A stretch of 64,000 bases of DNA from Amycolatopsis rifamycinica (GTDB lineage Bacteria; Actinomycetota; Actinomycetes; Mycobacteriales; Pseudonocardiaceae). Below the pieces are notes generated by a model. The model made no database searches. It was not told the DNA's origin and saw only the letters and a list, made by a program, of their open reading frames with translations. The stretch covers positions 46,254 through 110,253 of the forward strand of contig NZ_JMQI01000019.1 of the NCBI RefSeq assembly GCF_000695625.1, given 5' to 3'. Made by a program: the position numbers and the translations under genes. Position 1 is the first letter of the stretch. Each line of letters starts with the position of its first letter. Shown one piece after another: positions 33,999 to 42,976 of this stretch.

Positions 33999-34080
33999 GG
34001 GCGGTTCCTTTCGGCGATCGCGCCGCCGCCGGACCGCGTGGTCCGTGGTCCGGCCGGTGGACGGCGCTACGCCGGACGGC

Positions 34081-34105
34081 ATACCCGCCCGGACCGGTGT
34101 CAATC
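34081..34105 (-). promoter_or_regulatory. Sigma-B-type promoter of the DUF4383 gene
   Basis: On the minus strand, GATT (34105-34102), 15-bp spacer, GGGTAT (34086-34081), 83 bp upstream of the ATG. Confidence 0.45.
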
Positions 34106-34213
34106 CCCGGTCCGGGTCTCACTCCGGTTGCGAACACGGCCGGTCGTCCCGCGTGTGTCCGGCGGCGATCCGGGAAGCCGGAGCCCAGCGTGTCGTCGAG
34201 GAAAGGACCCGGC

Positions 34214-34663
34214 ATGAAGTGGCCGATCGGAGCACTCGCCGTGGCGGGCATCGCGGCCGGCACCGCCGCGGCGCGGCGGAAGCCCGCGGAGCCGGACCGC
34301 TGGCTCGGCGTGACCGTCAACCTGCCGCCGGACGAGGTCGAGCGCGACCCGCGGCTGCGGGAGGCCTTCGCGGAACTCGCGGAGGACGCCGAAACCCGGG
34401 TGCGTCCCGCTCCCGGCGGGCACGGCACGGAACTGGCGGCCCGGCCGCGGCGGCCGGCGGGGTCCGGGCTGAGCGGCGCCGCCCGGCGGCTGGCCGGCCG
34501 CGATCCGCGCCAGCCGGTGCGCAGCGCGCTCCGGGACGTCAAGTCGCTGCTGGAGACCGGCGAGGTGCTCCGCACCGACCCCCCGACGACCGGGAAGCCG
34601 ACCCCGGGCGGGCTGGTGCTGCGGCTGGCGACCCGGCGCGCGGGTGGGGAGGGACGGCTGTGA
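34214..34663 (+). CDS. Hypothetical protein with N-terminal membrane anchor
   Basis: 149 residues, not recognised. Residues 3-20 form a hydrophobic segment (WPIGALAVAGIAAGTAAA) followed by Arg-Arg-Lys, so it is probably anchored with a cytosolic tail. The VTVNLPPDEVERDP...LREAFAEL portion resembles a truncated SRPBCC-like strand and helix; the rest is basic and low complexity. It is translationally coupled (4-bp GTGA overlap) to the zinc alcohol dehydrogenase, implying joint action. ATG at 34214 has AAAGGA upstream. Confidence 0.72.
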   Translation: MKWPIGALAVAGIAAGTAAARRKPAEPDRWLGVTVNLPPDEVERDPRLREAFAELAEDAETRVRPAPGGHGTELAARPRRPAGSGLSGAARRLAGRDPRQPVRSALRDVKSLLETGEVLRTDPPTTGKPTPGGLVLRLATRRAGGEGRL

Positions 34664-35835
34664 AGGCCCTGTGCTGGCAAGGCGTGAACCAGCTTTCCGT
34701 GGAGACCGTCCCCGACCCGGAGATCCGCAACGAGCAGGACGTGATCCTCAAGGTCACCGCGACCACGACCTGCGGCTCCGACCTGCACCTCATCGGCGGC
34801 TACATCCCGGCGATGCAGGCCGGGGACGTGCTCGGCCACGAGTTCCTCGGCGAGGTCGTCGAGGTCGGCTCGCAGGTCCGCAAGCACAAGGTCGGCGACC
34901 GGGTGGTCGTCTGCTCGTTCATCGGCTGCGGCCGCTGCTGGTACTGCGCCCACGACCTGTGGTCGCTGTGCGACAACAGCAACACGAACCCGGGCCTCGG
35001 CTCGGCGCTGTTCGGCTACGAATCCGGCGCCGTCTTCGGCTATTCGCACGTCATGGGCGGCTTCCGCGGCAGCCACGCCGAGTACGTCCGGGTTCCCTTC
35101 GCCGACTACGGCGCCTTCGGAGTGCCTGAAGGCCTCGACGACGACAGCGCGCTGTTCGCCTCCGACGCGGCCCCGACCGGCTGGATGGGCGCGGACCTCG
35201 GTGGCGTGCGGCCGGGTGACGTCGTCGCCGTGTGGGGCTGCGGCGCGGTCGGGCAGCTGGCGGCCAAGGCGGCGATGCTGCTCGGCGCCGAGCGGGTGTT
35301 CTCCATCGACCGGTTCGGCTACCGGCTGCGGATGACCGAGCGGCACATCGGGTCGGAGACGATCGACTACTCCGCCACCGACGTCGGCGCCGAGCTGCGC
35401 GAACGCACCGGCGGCCGCGGGCCGGACGTCTGCGTCGAGGCGGTCGGCATGGAAGCGCACAGCGCCGGGGTGCACCACGCCTACGACCAGGTCAAGCAGC
35501 AGCTGCGGCTGGAGACCGACCGGCCGGACGCCGTGCGCGAGGCGATCTACTCGTGCCGCAAGGGCGGGACGGTGTTCATCCTCGGCGTCTTCGCGGGCGT
35601 CGTCGACAAGTTCCCGCTCGGGGCCGTCATGAACAAGGGCCTCACCGTGCGCGGGGCCCAGCAGCACGGGCAGCGGTACGTGCCGATGCTGCTCGACCGG
35701 ATGGCCCGCGGCGAGCTGCCGACCGGCCACCTGGCCACCCACCGCCTGCCGCTGGCGGACGGACCGCGAGCCTACGACCTGTTCAAGCACAAGAAAGACG
35801 ACTGCCTGCGCGCGGTGCTGCACCCGGGCGGCTGA
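34660..35835 (+). CDS. Zinc-dependent alcohol dehydrogenase (formaldehyde dehydrogenase-like)
   Basis: 391 residues, MDR superfamily. Catalytic zinc ligands are in TCGSDLHL and [12 protein letters not shown]; the structural zinc lobe is [16 protein letters not shown] (four Cys). The Rossmann motif is [12 protein letters not shown] followed by SIDRF (Asp, NAD preference). The long insertion [20 protein letters not shown] is typical of glutathione-independent formaldehyde dehydrogenase-like enzymes. Substrate unknown. Coupled to the upstream anchored protein; a second member of the same subfamily lies at 46.8 kb. Confidence 0.88.
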   Translation: MKALCWQGVNQLSVETVPDPEIRNEQDVILKVTATTTCGSDLHLIGGYIPAMQAGDVLGHEFLGEVVEVGSQVRKHKVGDRVVVCSFIGCGRCWYCAHDLWSLCDNSNTNPGLGSALFGYESGAVFGYSHVMGGFRGSHAEYVRVPFADYGAFGVPEGLDDDSALFASDAAPTGWMGADLGGVRPGDVVAVWGCGAVGQLAAKAAMLLGAERVFSIDRFGYRLRMTERHIGSETIDYSATDVGAELRERTGGRGPDVCVEAVGMEAHSAGVHHAYDQVKQQLRLETDRPDAVREAIYSCRKGGTVFILGVFAGVVDKFPLGAVMNKGLTVRGAQQHGQRYVPMLLDRMARGELPTGHLATHRLPLADGPRAYDLFKHKKDDCLRAVLHPGG

Positions 35836-35852
35836 GAGCACCCGACCGCCGC

Positions 35853-35877
35853 GTGTATCCGCGCCAGGTCCGGGTAT
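35853..35877 (+). promoter_or_regulatory. Sigma-B-type promoter of ctaD
   Basis: GTGT (35853-35856), 15-bp spacer, GGGTAT (35872-35877), 46 bp upstream of the ctaD ATG. Confidence 0.6.
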
Positions 35878-35923
35878 ACGCGCGGGACCAGTCGTTTCCC
35901 CGGCCACAACAGGTGGGAGTCCG

Positions 35924-37696
35924 ATGACCGACACGGTGACGCGCCCGGTTCCGATCGCCCACCGGCCGGTGTGGCGGGGGCGGCGCGGCGCGACGATCCT
36001 CAAGACCATCCGCACCACCGACCACAAGACGATCGGCGTGCTCTACCTGACGACGTCGTTCGCGTTCTTCCTGATCGGCGGCCTGACGGCGCTGCTCATG
36101 CGGGGCGAGCTGGCCCGGCCCGGCCTGCAGTTCCTCTCCCCGGAGCAGTACAACCAGCTGTTCACCATGCACGGCACGATCATGCTGCTGCTCTACGCCA
36201 CCCCGAACCTGTTCGGGTTCGCCAACTTCGTGCTGCCCCTGCAGATCGGCTCCCCGGACGTCGCGTTCCCCCGGCTCAACGCGTTCTCCTACTGGCTGTA
36301 CCTGTTCGGCGGCCTGGTCGTCCTCTCCGCCTACGCCACCCCGGGCGGGCCGCCCGACTTCGGCTGGACCGCCTACACCCCGCTGTCCAACGCCATCCAC
36401 TCCCCCGGCGTCGGCGGGGACCTGTGGATCGCCGGGCTCATCGTCACCGGCCTCGGCACCATCCTCGGCGCCGTCAACATGATCACCACCATCGTGTGCC
36501 TGCGCTGTCCCGGGATGCTCATGTGGCGCATGCCGATCTTCACCTGGAACATCCTGTTCACCTCGGTGCTGATCCTGCTCGCCTTCCCGATCCTCACCGC
36601 CGCGCTGTTCGGGCTCATGGCCGACCGGCACCTCGGCGCACACGTGTTCGACCCCGAAAACGGCGGCGCCATCCTCTGGCAGCACCTCTTCTGGTTCTTC
36701 GGCCACCCCGAGGTCTACGTCGTCGCCCTGCCCTACTTCGGGATCGTCACCGAAATCATCCCCGTCTTCAGCCGGAAACCCCTGTTCGGCTACAAGACCA
36801 TGGTGTTCGCCACGATCGGCATCACCGCGCTCTCGGTGGCCGTGTGGGCGCACCACATGTTCGCCACCGGCGCGGTGCTGCTGCCGTTCTTCTCCTTCAT
36901 GACGTTCCTCATCGCCGTGCCGACCGGGATCAAGTTCTTCAACTGGATCGGCACGATGTGGAAGGGGCAGCTGACGTTCGAGTCGCCGATGCTGTGGTCG
37001 GTCGGCTTCCTCGTCACGTTCCTGCTCGGCGGCCTGACCGGGATCATCCTCGCGTCGCCACCGCTGGACTTCCACGTGCACGACAGCTACTTCGTCGTCG
37101 CGCACTTCCACTACGTGCTCTTCGGCACGATCGTGTTCGCGACCTTCGCCGGCATCTACTTCTGGTTCCCGAAGATCACCGGCCGGATGCTCGACGAGGG
37201 ACTGGCGAAGTGGCACTTCTGGACGACGTTCATCGGCTTCCACACGACGTTCCTCATCCAGCACTGGCTCGGCGACGCCGGCATGCCGCGCCGCTACGCC
37301 GACTACCTCTCCAGCGACAACTTCACCTGGATGCACATGGTGTCCACGATCGGCGCGTTCCTGCTCGGGTTGTCGGTGCTGCCGTTCATCTGGAACGTGT
37401 TCAAGAGCTACCGCTACGGCGAACCCATCGACGTCGACGACCCGTGGGGCTACGGCAACTCGCTCGAATGGGCGACCACCAGCCCGCCGCCGCGGCACAA
37501 CTTCCTCGAGCTGCCCCGCATCCGCTCCGAACGTCCCGCGTTCGAGCTGCACTACCCCCACATGGTCGAACGGATGCGCGCCGAAGGCCACATCACCCGC
37601 GGGCACCCCGACGGCAAGGCGTCGCCGTTCGAGGTCGCCGCGGGTGCCACCCAGCCCGACGAGCAGGGCGAAAGTGACGACCCCCGCGGCCGCTGA
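35924..37696 (+). CDS. ctaD: Cytochrome c oxidase subunit I paralog
   Basis: 590 residues, haem-copper oxidase subunit I with about 12 membrane helices. Haem and CuB ligands are present: His in TMHGTIMLL (low-spin haem), His-Tyr in [18 protein letters not shown] in [10 protein letters not shown], and two His in AHFHYVLFG. It reduces oxygen to water as part of complex IV. Subunits II-IV are absent from the window, so it presumably joins housekeeping CtaC/CtaE or replaces the main CtaD under stress. ATG at 35924 has AGGTGGGAG upstream. A sigma-B-like promoter precedes it. Confidence 0.93.
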   Translation: MTDTVTRPVPIAHRPVWRGRRGATILKTIRTTDHKTIGVLYLTTSFAFFLIGGLTALLMRGELARPGLQFLSPEQYNQLFTMHGTIMLLLYATPNLFGFANFVLPLQIGSPDVAFPRLNAFSYWLYLFGGLVVLSAYATPGGPPDFGWTAYTPLSNAIHSPGVGGDLWIAGLIVTGLGTILGAVNMITTIVCLRCPGMLMWRMPIFTWNILFTSVLILLAFPILTAALFGLMADRHLGAHVFDPENGGAILWQHLFWFFGHPEVYVVALPYFGIVTEIIPVFSRKPLFGYKTMVFATIGITALSVAVWAHHMFATGAVLLPFFSFMTFLIAVPTGIKFFNWIGTMWKGQLTFESPMLWSVGFLVTFLLGGLTGIILASPPLDFHVHDSYFVVAHFHYVLFGTIVFATFAGIYFWFPKITGRMLDEGLAKWHFWTTFIGFHTTFLIQHWLGDAGMPRRYADYLSSDNFTWMHMVSTIGAFLLGLSVLPFIWNVFKSYRYGEPIDVDDPWGYGNSLEWATTSPPPRHNFLELPRIRSERPAFELHYPHMVERMRAEGHITRGHPDGKASPFEVAAGATQPDEQGESDDPRGR

Positions 37697-37952
37697 CGCG
37701 GGCCGGCCGCTGACGGCGGCGGAACGGCGGCGGCTGCGCGGGATCGAGCGAGGCCTGCGCAGCGGCGCCCGGGGACGGCTGCTGCTGTGCCTGGGTCTGG
37801 ACGCCGTCGCGCTGGCGTTGCTGGCCGCCGGGATCTTCCTGGCGCTGCCGTGGCTGTTCGCCGGGTGCGTCGCCGGCCAGCTCGCCGTCTGCCTGCACCT
37901 GGACCGGACCGGCCGGCTCCACCGAACGAGAGGAAACCCATGGCCGAGGTGA
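37674..37952 (+). CDS. Small DUF3040-like membrane protein
   Basis: 92 residues. [18 protein letters not shown] at the N-terminus is the DUF3040 signature, followed by two hydrophobic helices ([20 protein letters not shown] and [17 protein letters not shown]). The GTG at 37674 lies inside the end of ctaD (23-bp overlap), so the two are coupled. Function unknown; it may accompany the alternative oxidase subunit. Confidence 0.72.
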   Translation: MTTPAAADAGRPLTAAERRRLRGIERGLRSGARGRLLLCLGLDAVALALLAAGIFLALPWLFAGCVAGQLAVCLHLDRTGRLHRTRGNPWPR

Positions 37953-38167
37953 CCGTCGACGACCTGCGCGGGCTGCTCGACTCCGACGTGCCGGATCCGG
38001 TGCTGGTCCTGACCGGCGGCCGGCTGGTGGTCGAGCCCTCCGGGGACCGGACCGCGGGGGCGAGCGAGGTGATCACCCGCGGCGACCTGCGCCGGCAGCT
38101 GGACGACCGCGCCCTGGACCTGATCGCCGCGACCCTCACCACGACGATCGTCCAGCGCGGGGGCTGA
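37940..38167 (+). CDS. Small hypothetical protein
   Basis: 75 residues, soluble and acidic, not recognised. The ATG at 37940 has GAGAGGAAA upstream and overlaps the previous gene by 13 bp, and a terminator follows directly, so it is probably the last gene of the ctaD unit. Sequence features: [13 protein letters not shown] at the start, and RGDLRRQLDDRALDLIAATL as a helical C-terminal half. Confidence 0.65.
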   Translation: MAEVTVDDLRGLLDSDVPDPVLVLTGGRLVVEPSGDRTAGASEVITRGDLRRQLDDRALDLIAATLTTTIVQRGG

Positions 38168-38174
38168 GCGCGGG

Positions 38175-38207
38175 AAAGCCGCCGGAGCTCGTGGCCCCGG
38201 CGGCTTT
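38175..38207. terminator. Terminator after the ctaD unit
   Basis: Exact 11-bp stem AAAGCCGCCGG / CCGGCGGCTTT with an 11-nt loop, followed by TTCC. It lies between convergent stop codons (38167 and 38232) and may serve both directions. Confidence 0.8.
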
Positions 38208-38231
38208 TCCGTCGGCTTTCCCGCCGGCGGG

Positions 38232-39074
38232 TCAGAGGATCGGCGCGCCGCCCGTCACCGCGACGCGCGCCCCGGAGACGTAACTGCCGTCGTCCGAAGC
38301 CAGCAGCACGTACACCGGCGCGAGCTCGGCGGGCTGGCCGGCGCGGCCCAGCGGCACCTGCTCGCCGAAGGACTTCACCTGCTCCTCCGGCATGGTGGAC
38401 GGGATCAGCGGCGTCCAGATCGGCCCCGGCGCGACGCTGTTGACCCGGATGCCCTTCGGCCCCAGCATCTGCGCCAGCGCCGCGCACATGTTCGCGATGC
38501 CGGCCTTCGTCACGTCGTAGGGCAGCAGCTGCGGGGTCGGGTTGTCGGAGTTGACCGACGAGCTGCCGATGATCGACGCCCCCGGCTCCATGTGCGGCAC
38601 GGCCGCCTTGGCGAGGTGGAAGAACGCGCTCAGGTTGATGGCGAGGGTGCGGTCCCACTCCTCGTCCGGGATTTCGGCCAGGGTCTCGTGGCTCATCTGG
38701 AAGGCGGCGTTGTTCACCAGGACGTCGATCCGGCCGAACTCCTCGACCGTGCGGGCGACCAGGGCCCGGCAGTGCGCCGGGTCGGCGACGTCCCCGGGCA
38801 CGACGACGGCCTTGCGCCCGGCTTCCTCGACCCAGCGCCGCGTCTCTTCGGCGTCTTCGTGCTCGTTCAGGTAGGAGATCAGCACGTCGGCGCCTTCGCG
38901 CGCGTACGCGATCGCCACGGCGCGGCCGATCCCGCTGTCCGCCCCGGTGATCAGCGCCGCCTTGCCGGTCAGCTTGCCGGAACCGCGGTAGGTGTGCTCG
39001 CCGTGGTCGGGCCGCGGCGTCATCGCGGCGGTCGTCCCGGGCGGGGTCTGCTGCTGGGCGGGCTGCTCGGACAC
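38232..39074 (-). CDS. SDR-family oxidoreductase (general-stress YhxC/YdaD-like)
   Basis: 280 residues. A Gln/Pro-rich N-terminal extension of about 40 residues (with GEHTYRGSGKLTGKAALITG) precedes the Rossmann core TGADSGIGRAVA, NNAAF, GSSSVNSD with the catalytic Ser, and YDVTKAG. The extension and LIPSTMPEEQVKSFGEQVPLGRAGQP block match general-stress SDRs related to glucose-1-dehydrogenase. GTG at 39074 has GGAGGAG upstream. Divergent from hsp20, sharing the 164-bp control region. Confidence 0.85.
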   Translation of the reverse strand: MSEQPAQQQTPPGTTAAMTPRPDHGEHTYRGSGKLTGKAALITGADSGIGRAVAIAYAREGADVLISYLNEHEDAEETRRWVEEAGRKAVVVPGDVADPAHCRALVARTVEEFGRIDVLVNNAAFQMSHETLAEIPDEEWDRTLAINLSAFFHLAKAAVPHMEPGASIIGSSSVNSDNPTPQLLPYDVTKAGIANMCAALAQMLGPKGIRVNSVAPGPIWTPLIPSTMPEEQVKSFGEQVPLGRAGQPAELAPVYVLLASDDGSYVSGARVAVTGGAPIL

Positions 39075-39138
39075 AGTGACTCCTCCGATACGGAAATGAC
39101 CTTTCCGTGCCGTGTTCCCGATGGAGGGCGGCTCACAC

Positions 39139-39192
39139 TGTCATCTTGATGACGACTTTCCACTTGTCATCATTTGGATGACATGCTAGAAC
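39139..39192 (+). promoter_or_regulatory. Heat-shock promoter with two RheA-type operators
   Basis: Site 2 (39165-39183) is TGTCATC-N5-GATGACA, identical to the operator reported for RheA, the thermosensing repressor of hsp18 in Streptomyces albus. Site 1 (39139-39153) has the same arms with a 2-bp spacer (TGTCATC-TT-GATGAC). A promoter TTGTCA (39164-39169), 17-bp spacer, TAGAAC (39187-39192) is overlaid by site 2, the expected repression geometry. No RheA gene is seen nearby. Confidence 0.72.
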
Positions 39193-39238
39193 AGTAGTGC
39201 GTGTTGACACCCATCGTCGAGCCAGAAGGAGGACACCG

Positions 39239-39676
39239 ATGTTGATGCGCACCGACCCGTTCCGTGAGCTGGACCGCTTCACCCAGCAGGTCCTCGGCAC
39301 CGCCGGAACCTGGTCGAAGCCGGCCGCGATGCCGATGGACGCCTACCGCGCCGGCGACGAGTTCGTGGTCTGCTTCGACCTGCCGGGCGTTTCCCCGGAC
39401 GCCATCGAGCTCGACATCGAGCGCAACGTGCTGACGGTCAAGGCCGAGCGCCGTCCGCTCCCCGGCGGGGACAACGTGGAGATGCAGGTTTCCGAGCGGC
39501 CGCTGGGCGTCTTCTCGCGCCAGCTGTTCCTCGGCGACACCCTCGACACCGACCACATTTCCGCCGACTACGAGGCCGGCGTGCTGACCCTGCGCATCCC
39601 GGTCGCCGAGAAGGCCAAGCCGCGGCGCATCGAGATCAGCGGCACCCAGTCCGACCGCAAGGAAATCCAGGCCTGA
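39239..39676 (+). CDS. Small heat-shock protein Hsp20/Hsp18
   Basis: 145 residues, alpha-crystallin domain at about 38-135: [37 protein letters not shown], and the closing [16 protein letters not shown]. It is an ATP-independent chaperone holding unfolded proteins. The [14 protein letters not shown]-terminus is typical of actinobacterial Hsp18. ATG at 39239 has GAAGGAGG 7 nt upstream; the GTG at 39197 was rejected. The stop shares a base with the next ATG (TGATG). Confidence 0.93.
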   Translation: MLMRTDPFRELDRFTQQVLGTAGTWSKPAAMPMDAYRAGDEFVVCFDLPGVSPDAIELDIERNVLTVKAERRPLPGGDNVEMQVSERPLGVFSRQLFLGDTLDTDHISADYEAGVLTLRIPVAEKAKPRRIEISGTQSDRKEIQA

Positions 39677-39984
39677 TGAACGACCAGGCCCGCGCCGCGG
39701 CGGAGAGGATCTTCGCCGCGGCGGCGGAACTCGGCACCACGCGCCAGGAGGCGATCCTCGTGACCCGGGCGGTCCACGCGGTCAAGAAGGGCCGCCCGAC
39801 CGAGGTCGCGCTCACCGACACCCCGCAACACAGGCGGCGCAAGCTGGCCCACGTGGTCGGCTGCGAACTGTGGGACCCGGCCCTCGACGCGGACGACGTC
39901 CTAGCGGCGGTCACCAGCGCGGGCCGCACGGCACCACGAGAGCGCCGGACACCACGCGAGCACCAGACCTCGGTGGCCGCCTGA
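39676..39984 (+). CDS. Small hypothetical protein in the hsp20 operon
   Basis: 102 residues, soluble, rich in Ala and Arg, not recognised. The N-terminal helix AAAERIFAAAAELGTTRQEAIL and the Cys in VVGCELWDPALDADDVL are the only notable features; the last 20 residues are basic and probably disordered. Its ATG overlaps the hsp20 stop by one base, so it is made with Hsp20 and probably heat-induced. Confidence 0.65.
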   Translation: MNDQARAAAERIFAAAAELGTTRQEAILVTRAVHAVKKGRPTEVALTDTPQHRRRKLAHVVGCELWDPALDADDVLAAVTSAGRTAPRERRTPREHQTSVAA

Positions 39985-40242
39985 CCCGCACGCCGGCCGG
40001 GTCTGGGTCAGCAGCGCCCGGCCACCGCCGAACCGGCCCGGGCGGCGGCCGCCTGATCCACGCGCACCGGAATTGTCGGTGGTCACCGGTAGCGTGGAAA
40101 ACGGGGGGCGCCCCCGCGGCCGGGCCCACCTTCGAAGCGGGGCGGCCCACCCCAAGCGACCCAGCCCACTGCCCTGCGGCCGGCCCACCTCCCAAGCGAC
40201 TCACCCCGCAAGGCGACCCACTCAACGGCCGCCCGCTCAGCC
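39985..40242. other. 258-bp gap, no feature supported
   Basis: This convergent gap between the hsp20 operon and the phosphatase gene is C-rich (CCCACC/GGCCCACC runs) with loosely repeated GCGGCCCACC-type words. No clear terminator stem or gene was found. Confidence 0.4.
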
Positions 40243-41460
40243 CTACCCCGCCCCGCCGGCCCGCCGCACGCTCATCGCCGGCCCCTTCCCGGTCCCGGAC
40301 AACGGCGTCGACCCGAACCAGTCCAGGCACACCACCATCGCGTCGTCCTCGGCCTGGCTGCCGTGGCGGCGGGTCGACAGCTCCCGCAGCATCGCGCCCG
40401 GTACGTGCGCCGCCGGCAGCTCCGCCGTCGCCGTCACCGCGTCGGCGAGCTCGCGGTCTCCGTACAGGTCGCCGTGCGGGCCGAGCGCGTTGTACACGCC
40501 GTCGCTGACGAAGACGAACCGGTCGCCGTCCGCCGCCTGGAAGCTCTCGAGCGTGTAGATCGTTCCGTCGAACGTTCCCAGCGGGAGCTGCTCGTCGAAC
40601 AGGATGCGCTCGGCCTTGCCGTCGCGCAGCCGCCACAGCCGCGGCGAACCCGCGTCGACCACCGTCACCGCACCGGTACCCAGGTCGAACTCCAGCAGCA
40701 GCGCGGCCACGTGCTCGGCGCCGCGGTAGTGCGCGTACAGCGCCTGGTCGGCGAGCTCGGCCTGCGCGTCGAGCGGGATGCCGGCGCGCCGGGCGTTGCG
40801 CAGCGCGTTCACCGCGAGGTTGGTCAGCAGCGCCGCCTCGCTGCCCTCCCCCATGCCGTTGATCAGCGTGACCGCGAGCTTCCGCGCCGACGCCGACCAG
40901 TCGAAGCAGTCGCCGTAGATGGCGTAGGCGGGCTCCAGCTGGCCCCCGAGCGCGAACTCGGCGCGGGTGCAGGCGCGCCCGGGCAGCAGCTGCCACTGCA
41001 TCTCCGCGGCCAGCGTCAGCCGCGAAGACCGCCGCGCCTGGATGTACAGATCGGTGTCCCGGTCGGCGACGAACAGCTCGTGGGCCACCGCTTCGGCGAA
41101 CCGCTCGAGTTCGGCCCACACCTGCGGCTCGGGTTCCCGCGGCAGGGTGACGGCCAGGACGCCGAGCCGGTCGCCGCGGACGCTGACCGGCAGGTACCCG
41201 GTGACGCGGTCACCCTCGCGGGTGAACGCGGCGGCTTGGGCGAGGAACGCCGACCCGGGGGTCGTGCCGTCGACCGGGATCGGCTCCGTCGTGTAGGGCT
41301 GCTCGCCCACCTGGCACAGCTCCGTCAAGGCGTAGTCGGCCATGAGCAGCTCGACCGCTTCGGCGCCGAAGTGTTCGCGCAGGCCCGAGCGCAGCGCACG
41401 GGGCAGGTCGTGCGGTGGTACGTCACGGAGGAGACGCTCCACCGCCAGGGATCTGTCCAA
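40243..41460 (-). CDS. GAF/SpoIIE-type PP2C serine phosphatase, possibly degenerate
   Basis: 405 residues. The N-terminal 170 residues look like a GAF sensor (LMADYALTELCQVGEQPYTT...), the C-terminal 230 like a SpoIIE/RsbU phosphatase (YGDCFDW, VFVSDGVYNA, QAEDDAMVVCL). In the motif usually written D-x-M-G-H-G the sequence is TLINGMGEG, so a metal-ligand Asp is Asn; activity may be altered. TTG at 41460 has AGGAGG 6 nt upstream. It is divergent from the MarR gene and near the stressosome operon, so a role in partner-switching is inferred. Confidence 0.8.
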   Translation of the reverse strand: MDRSLAVERLLRDVPPHDLPRALRSGLREHFGAEAVELLMADYALTELCQVGEQPYTTEPIPVDGTTPGSAFLAQAAAFTREGDRVTGYLPVSVRGDRLGVLAVTLPREPEPQVWAELERFAEAVAHELFVADRDTDLYIQARRSSRLTLAAEMQWQLLPGRACTRAEFALGGQLEPAYAIYGDCFDWSASARKLAVTLINGMGEGSEAALLTNLAVNALRNARRAGIPLDAQAELADQALYAHYRGAEHVAALLLEFDLGTGAVTVVDAGSPRLWRLRDGKAERILFDEQLPLGTFDGTIYTLESFQAADGDRFVFVSDGVYNALGPHGDLYGDRELADAVTATAELPAAHVPGAMLRELSTRRHGSQAEDDAMVVCLDWFGSTPLSGTGKGPAMSVRRAGGAG

Positions 41461-41576
41461 CGCCTGCCTCCTGCTCACGTGCCCGTGCCGGTCCTGTCGA
41501 GTCTGCGCCGCTCCGGCGCGCCGGTCCACGGCGAGTCGCGTGAGCTGTGCTGCCGGTTCAGCATAGGGATGCCAGA

Positions 41577-42056
41577 GTGGACGCCGTGGATCGATCCCGC
41601 GAGCAGCCCGGCCCGGACGGGACGGCTGCCGTGTCCGACCTCGCCCGGCTCCTCGAGTCGGTGGTCGAGAGCGAGCGGGACGTGTCGCCGCGCCCGCTGT
41701 CGGTGTCGCAGCTGCGCGCGGTCGTCGCACTGGATCGGCACGACGGGGTCAACCTGCGGCAGCTGGCCGAGCAGCTGGGCTCGACGCCGCCGCTGGTCAG
41801 CAGGCTCTGCGACCGGCTGGAGGCGGTCGGCTTCCTCGAACGCCTGCCCAGCGCGCGCAGCCGGCGGGAGCTGACGCTGCGGCTGTCCGACCGCGGCCGG
41901 GCCTACCTCCAGGACCTGCGGGCCCGCCGCCGGGACCGCCTCGAGGCGCTGCTGACCAAGATGAGCCCCGGGGGCCGGGCGGCACTGGCCGCCGGGCTGA
42001 AGGAGTACCGTGCCCTCGCCGCGGCGGCGGGCGACCCCCCGGATTTGCATCACTGA
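41577..42056 (+). CDS. MarR-family regulator
   Basis: 159 residues, winged-helix MarR domain: LSVSQLRAVVALDRHDGVNLRQLAEQLGSTPPLVSRLCDRLEAVGFLER, then the wing (SARSRRELTLRLSDRGRAYL). GTG at 41577 is chosen; TAGGGA seven bases upstream suggests a leaderless transcript, and a GTG-less extension to 41547 lacks signals. A MarR-type inverted repeat lies 6 bp after its stop, over the promoter of the stressosome operon, so this protein probably regulates that operon. Confidence 0.85.
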   Translation: MDAVDRSREQPGPDGTAAVSDLARLLESVVESERDVSPRPLSVSQLRAVVALDRHDGVNLRQLAEQLGSTPPLVSRLCDRLEAVGFLERLPSARSRRELTLRLSDRGRAYLQDLRARRRDRLEALLTKMSPGGRAALAAGLKEYRALAAAAGDPPDLHH

Positions 42057-42080
42057 CACCACTATTGTTATATGGCAATA
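42045..42080 (+). promoter_or_regulatory. Stressosome operon promoter with MarR-type operator
   Basis: TTGCAT (42045-42050), 17-bp spacer, TTATAT (42068-42073). The inverted repeat TATTG-N8-CAATA (42063-42080) covers the -10 box. The AT-rich ATTG...CAAT form is typical of MarR sites and stands out in this GC-rich DNA. Confidence 0.6.
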
Positions 42081-42130
42081 CTTAGGTCGGCGTACAGCAG
42101 AGCGCGCCCCGGACTCCGGAGGAGGAGTGG

Positions 42131-42976
42131 GTGCTGCGCACGGATGACAGCCAGGTCCGCACGGTCCTGGTGCGCATGCTGGAGGAGGACCGGACCGCGC
42201 TGGCCCGTGACTGGGCCGGGCAGGAACCGCACGACGGCGACCGGAGCGAAGCCGTCGAGCTGCTGCAAGCCCTCAGCGACGCGCTGGGCGGCACGCTCCC
42301 GGTGTCCCGGATCGTCGACCAGGACGCGGCGGTGCGGGACGCGCTGACGTCGCTGTCGGAGCGCCGGGCCCGCGCGGGCGCCCAGCCGTCGGCCACCGCC
42401 ATGGCGATCCTCGCGCTCAAGCGCACGATGCTGAGCGCCATCGAGCGGCACACCGACGATTCCGCGCTGCGCTACCGGGCCGCGCTGCTGGTCAACGAGC
42501 TGCTCGACAGCGCCGGCGTGCTCACGTTCGAGGTGTACTGCGCCGGCCGGGAACGGATCATCCGCGAGCAGCACAGCCAGATGCTCGAGCTGTCCACCCC
42601 CGTGGTGCGGTTGTGGCGGCACGTCCTCGCGGCCCCTCTGATCGGCACCCTCGACAGCGCGCGGACCCAGGTCGTGATGAACAGCCTCCTGGAGGCGATC
42701 CAGGCGAACGAGGCCCGGGTCGCGATCATCGACATCACCGGCGTCCCGACGGTCGACACCGCGGTGGCGCAGCACCTGCTGCAGACCGTCAGCGCGGTCC
42801 GGCTGATGGGCGCCGAATGCGTGATCAGCGGCATCCGGCCGTCGATCGCCCAGACCATCACCCAGCTCGGCATCGACCTGTCCCACATCGTCACCCGTGG
42901 CTCGCTGGCCGACGCGCTGGCGACCGCCATGCAGCTGCTCGGCGACAGCGGCCGGCCGGGCCCGGTGGCCGGGTGA
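42131..42976 (+). CDS. rsbR: Stressosome scaffold protein RsbR
   Basis: 281 residues. An N-terminal helical sensor domain (about 1-150, all-alpha, RsbRD-like) is joined to a C-terminal STAS domain (VVRLWRHVLAAPLIGTLDSARTQVV..., IDITGVPTVDTAVAQHLLQ, SGIRPSIAQTI). The Thr in the ITGVPTVDT loop corresponds to the RsbT phosphorylation site of Bacillus RsbRA. It should form the stressosome core with RsbS. GTG at 42131 has GGAGGAG upstream. First of five coupled genes. Confidence 0.92.
   Translation: MLRTDDSQVRTVLVRMLEEDRTALARDWAGQEPHDGDRSEAVELLQALSDALGGTLPVSRIVDQDAAVRDALTSLSERRARAGAQPSATAMAILALKRTMLSAIERHTDDSALRYRAALLVNELLDSAGVLTFEVYCAGRERIIREQHSQMLELSTPVVRLWRHVLAAPLIGTLDSARTQVVMNSLLEAIQANEARVAIIDITGVPTVDTAVAQHLLQTVSAVRLMGAECVISGIRPSIAQTITQLGIDLSHIVTRGSLADALATAMQLLGDSGRPGPVAG

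Noticed and set aside
35783..37606. 607-residue open frame antisense to ctaD
   Set aside because: It mirrors the ctaD coding sequence, is dominated by Glu/Asp/His/Arg typical of the antisense of GC-rich genes, and has no family motif or start signal.
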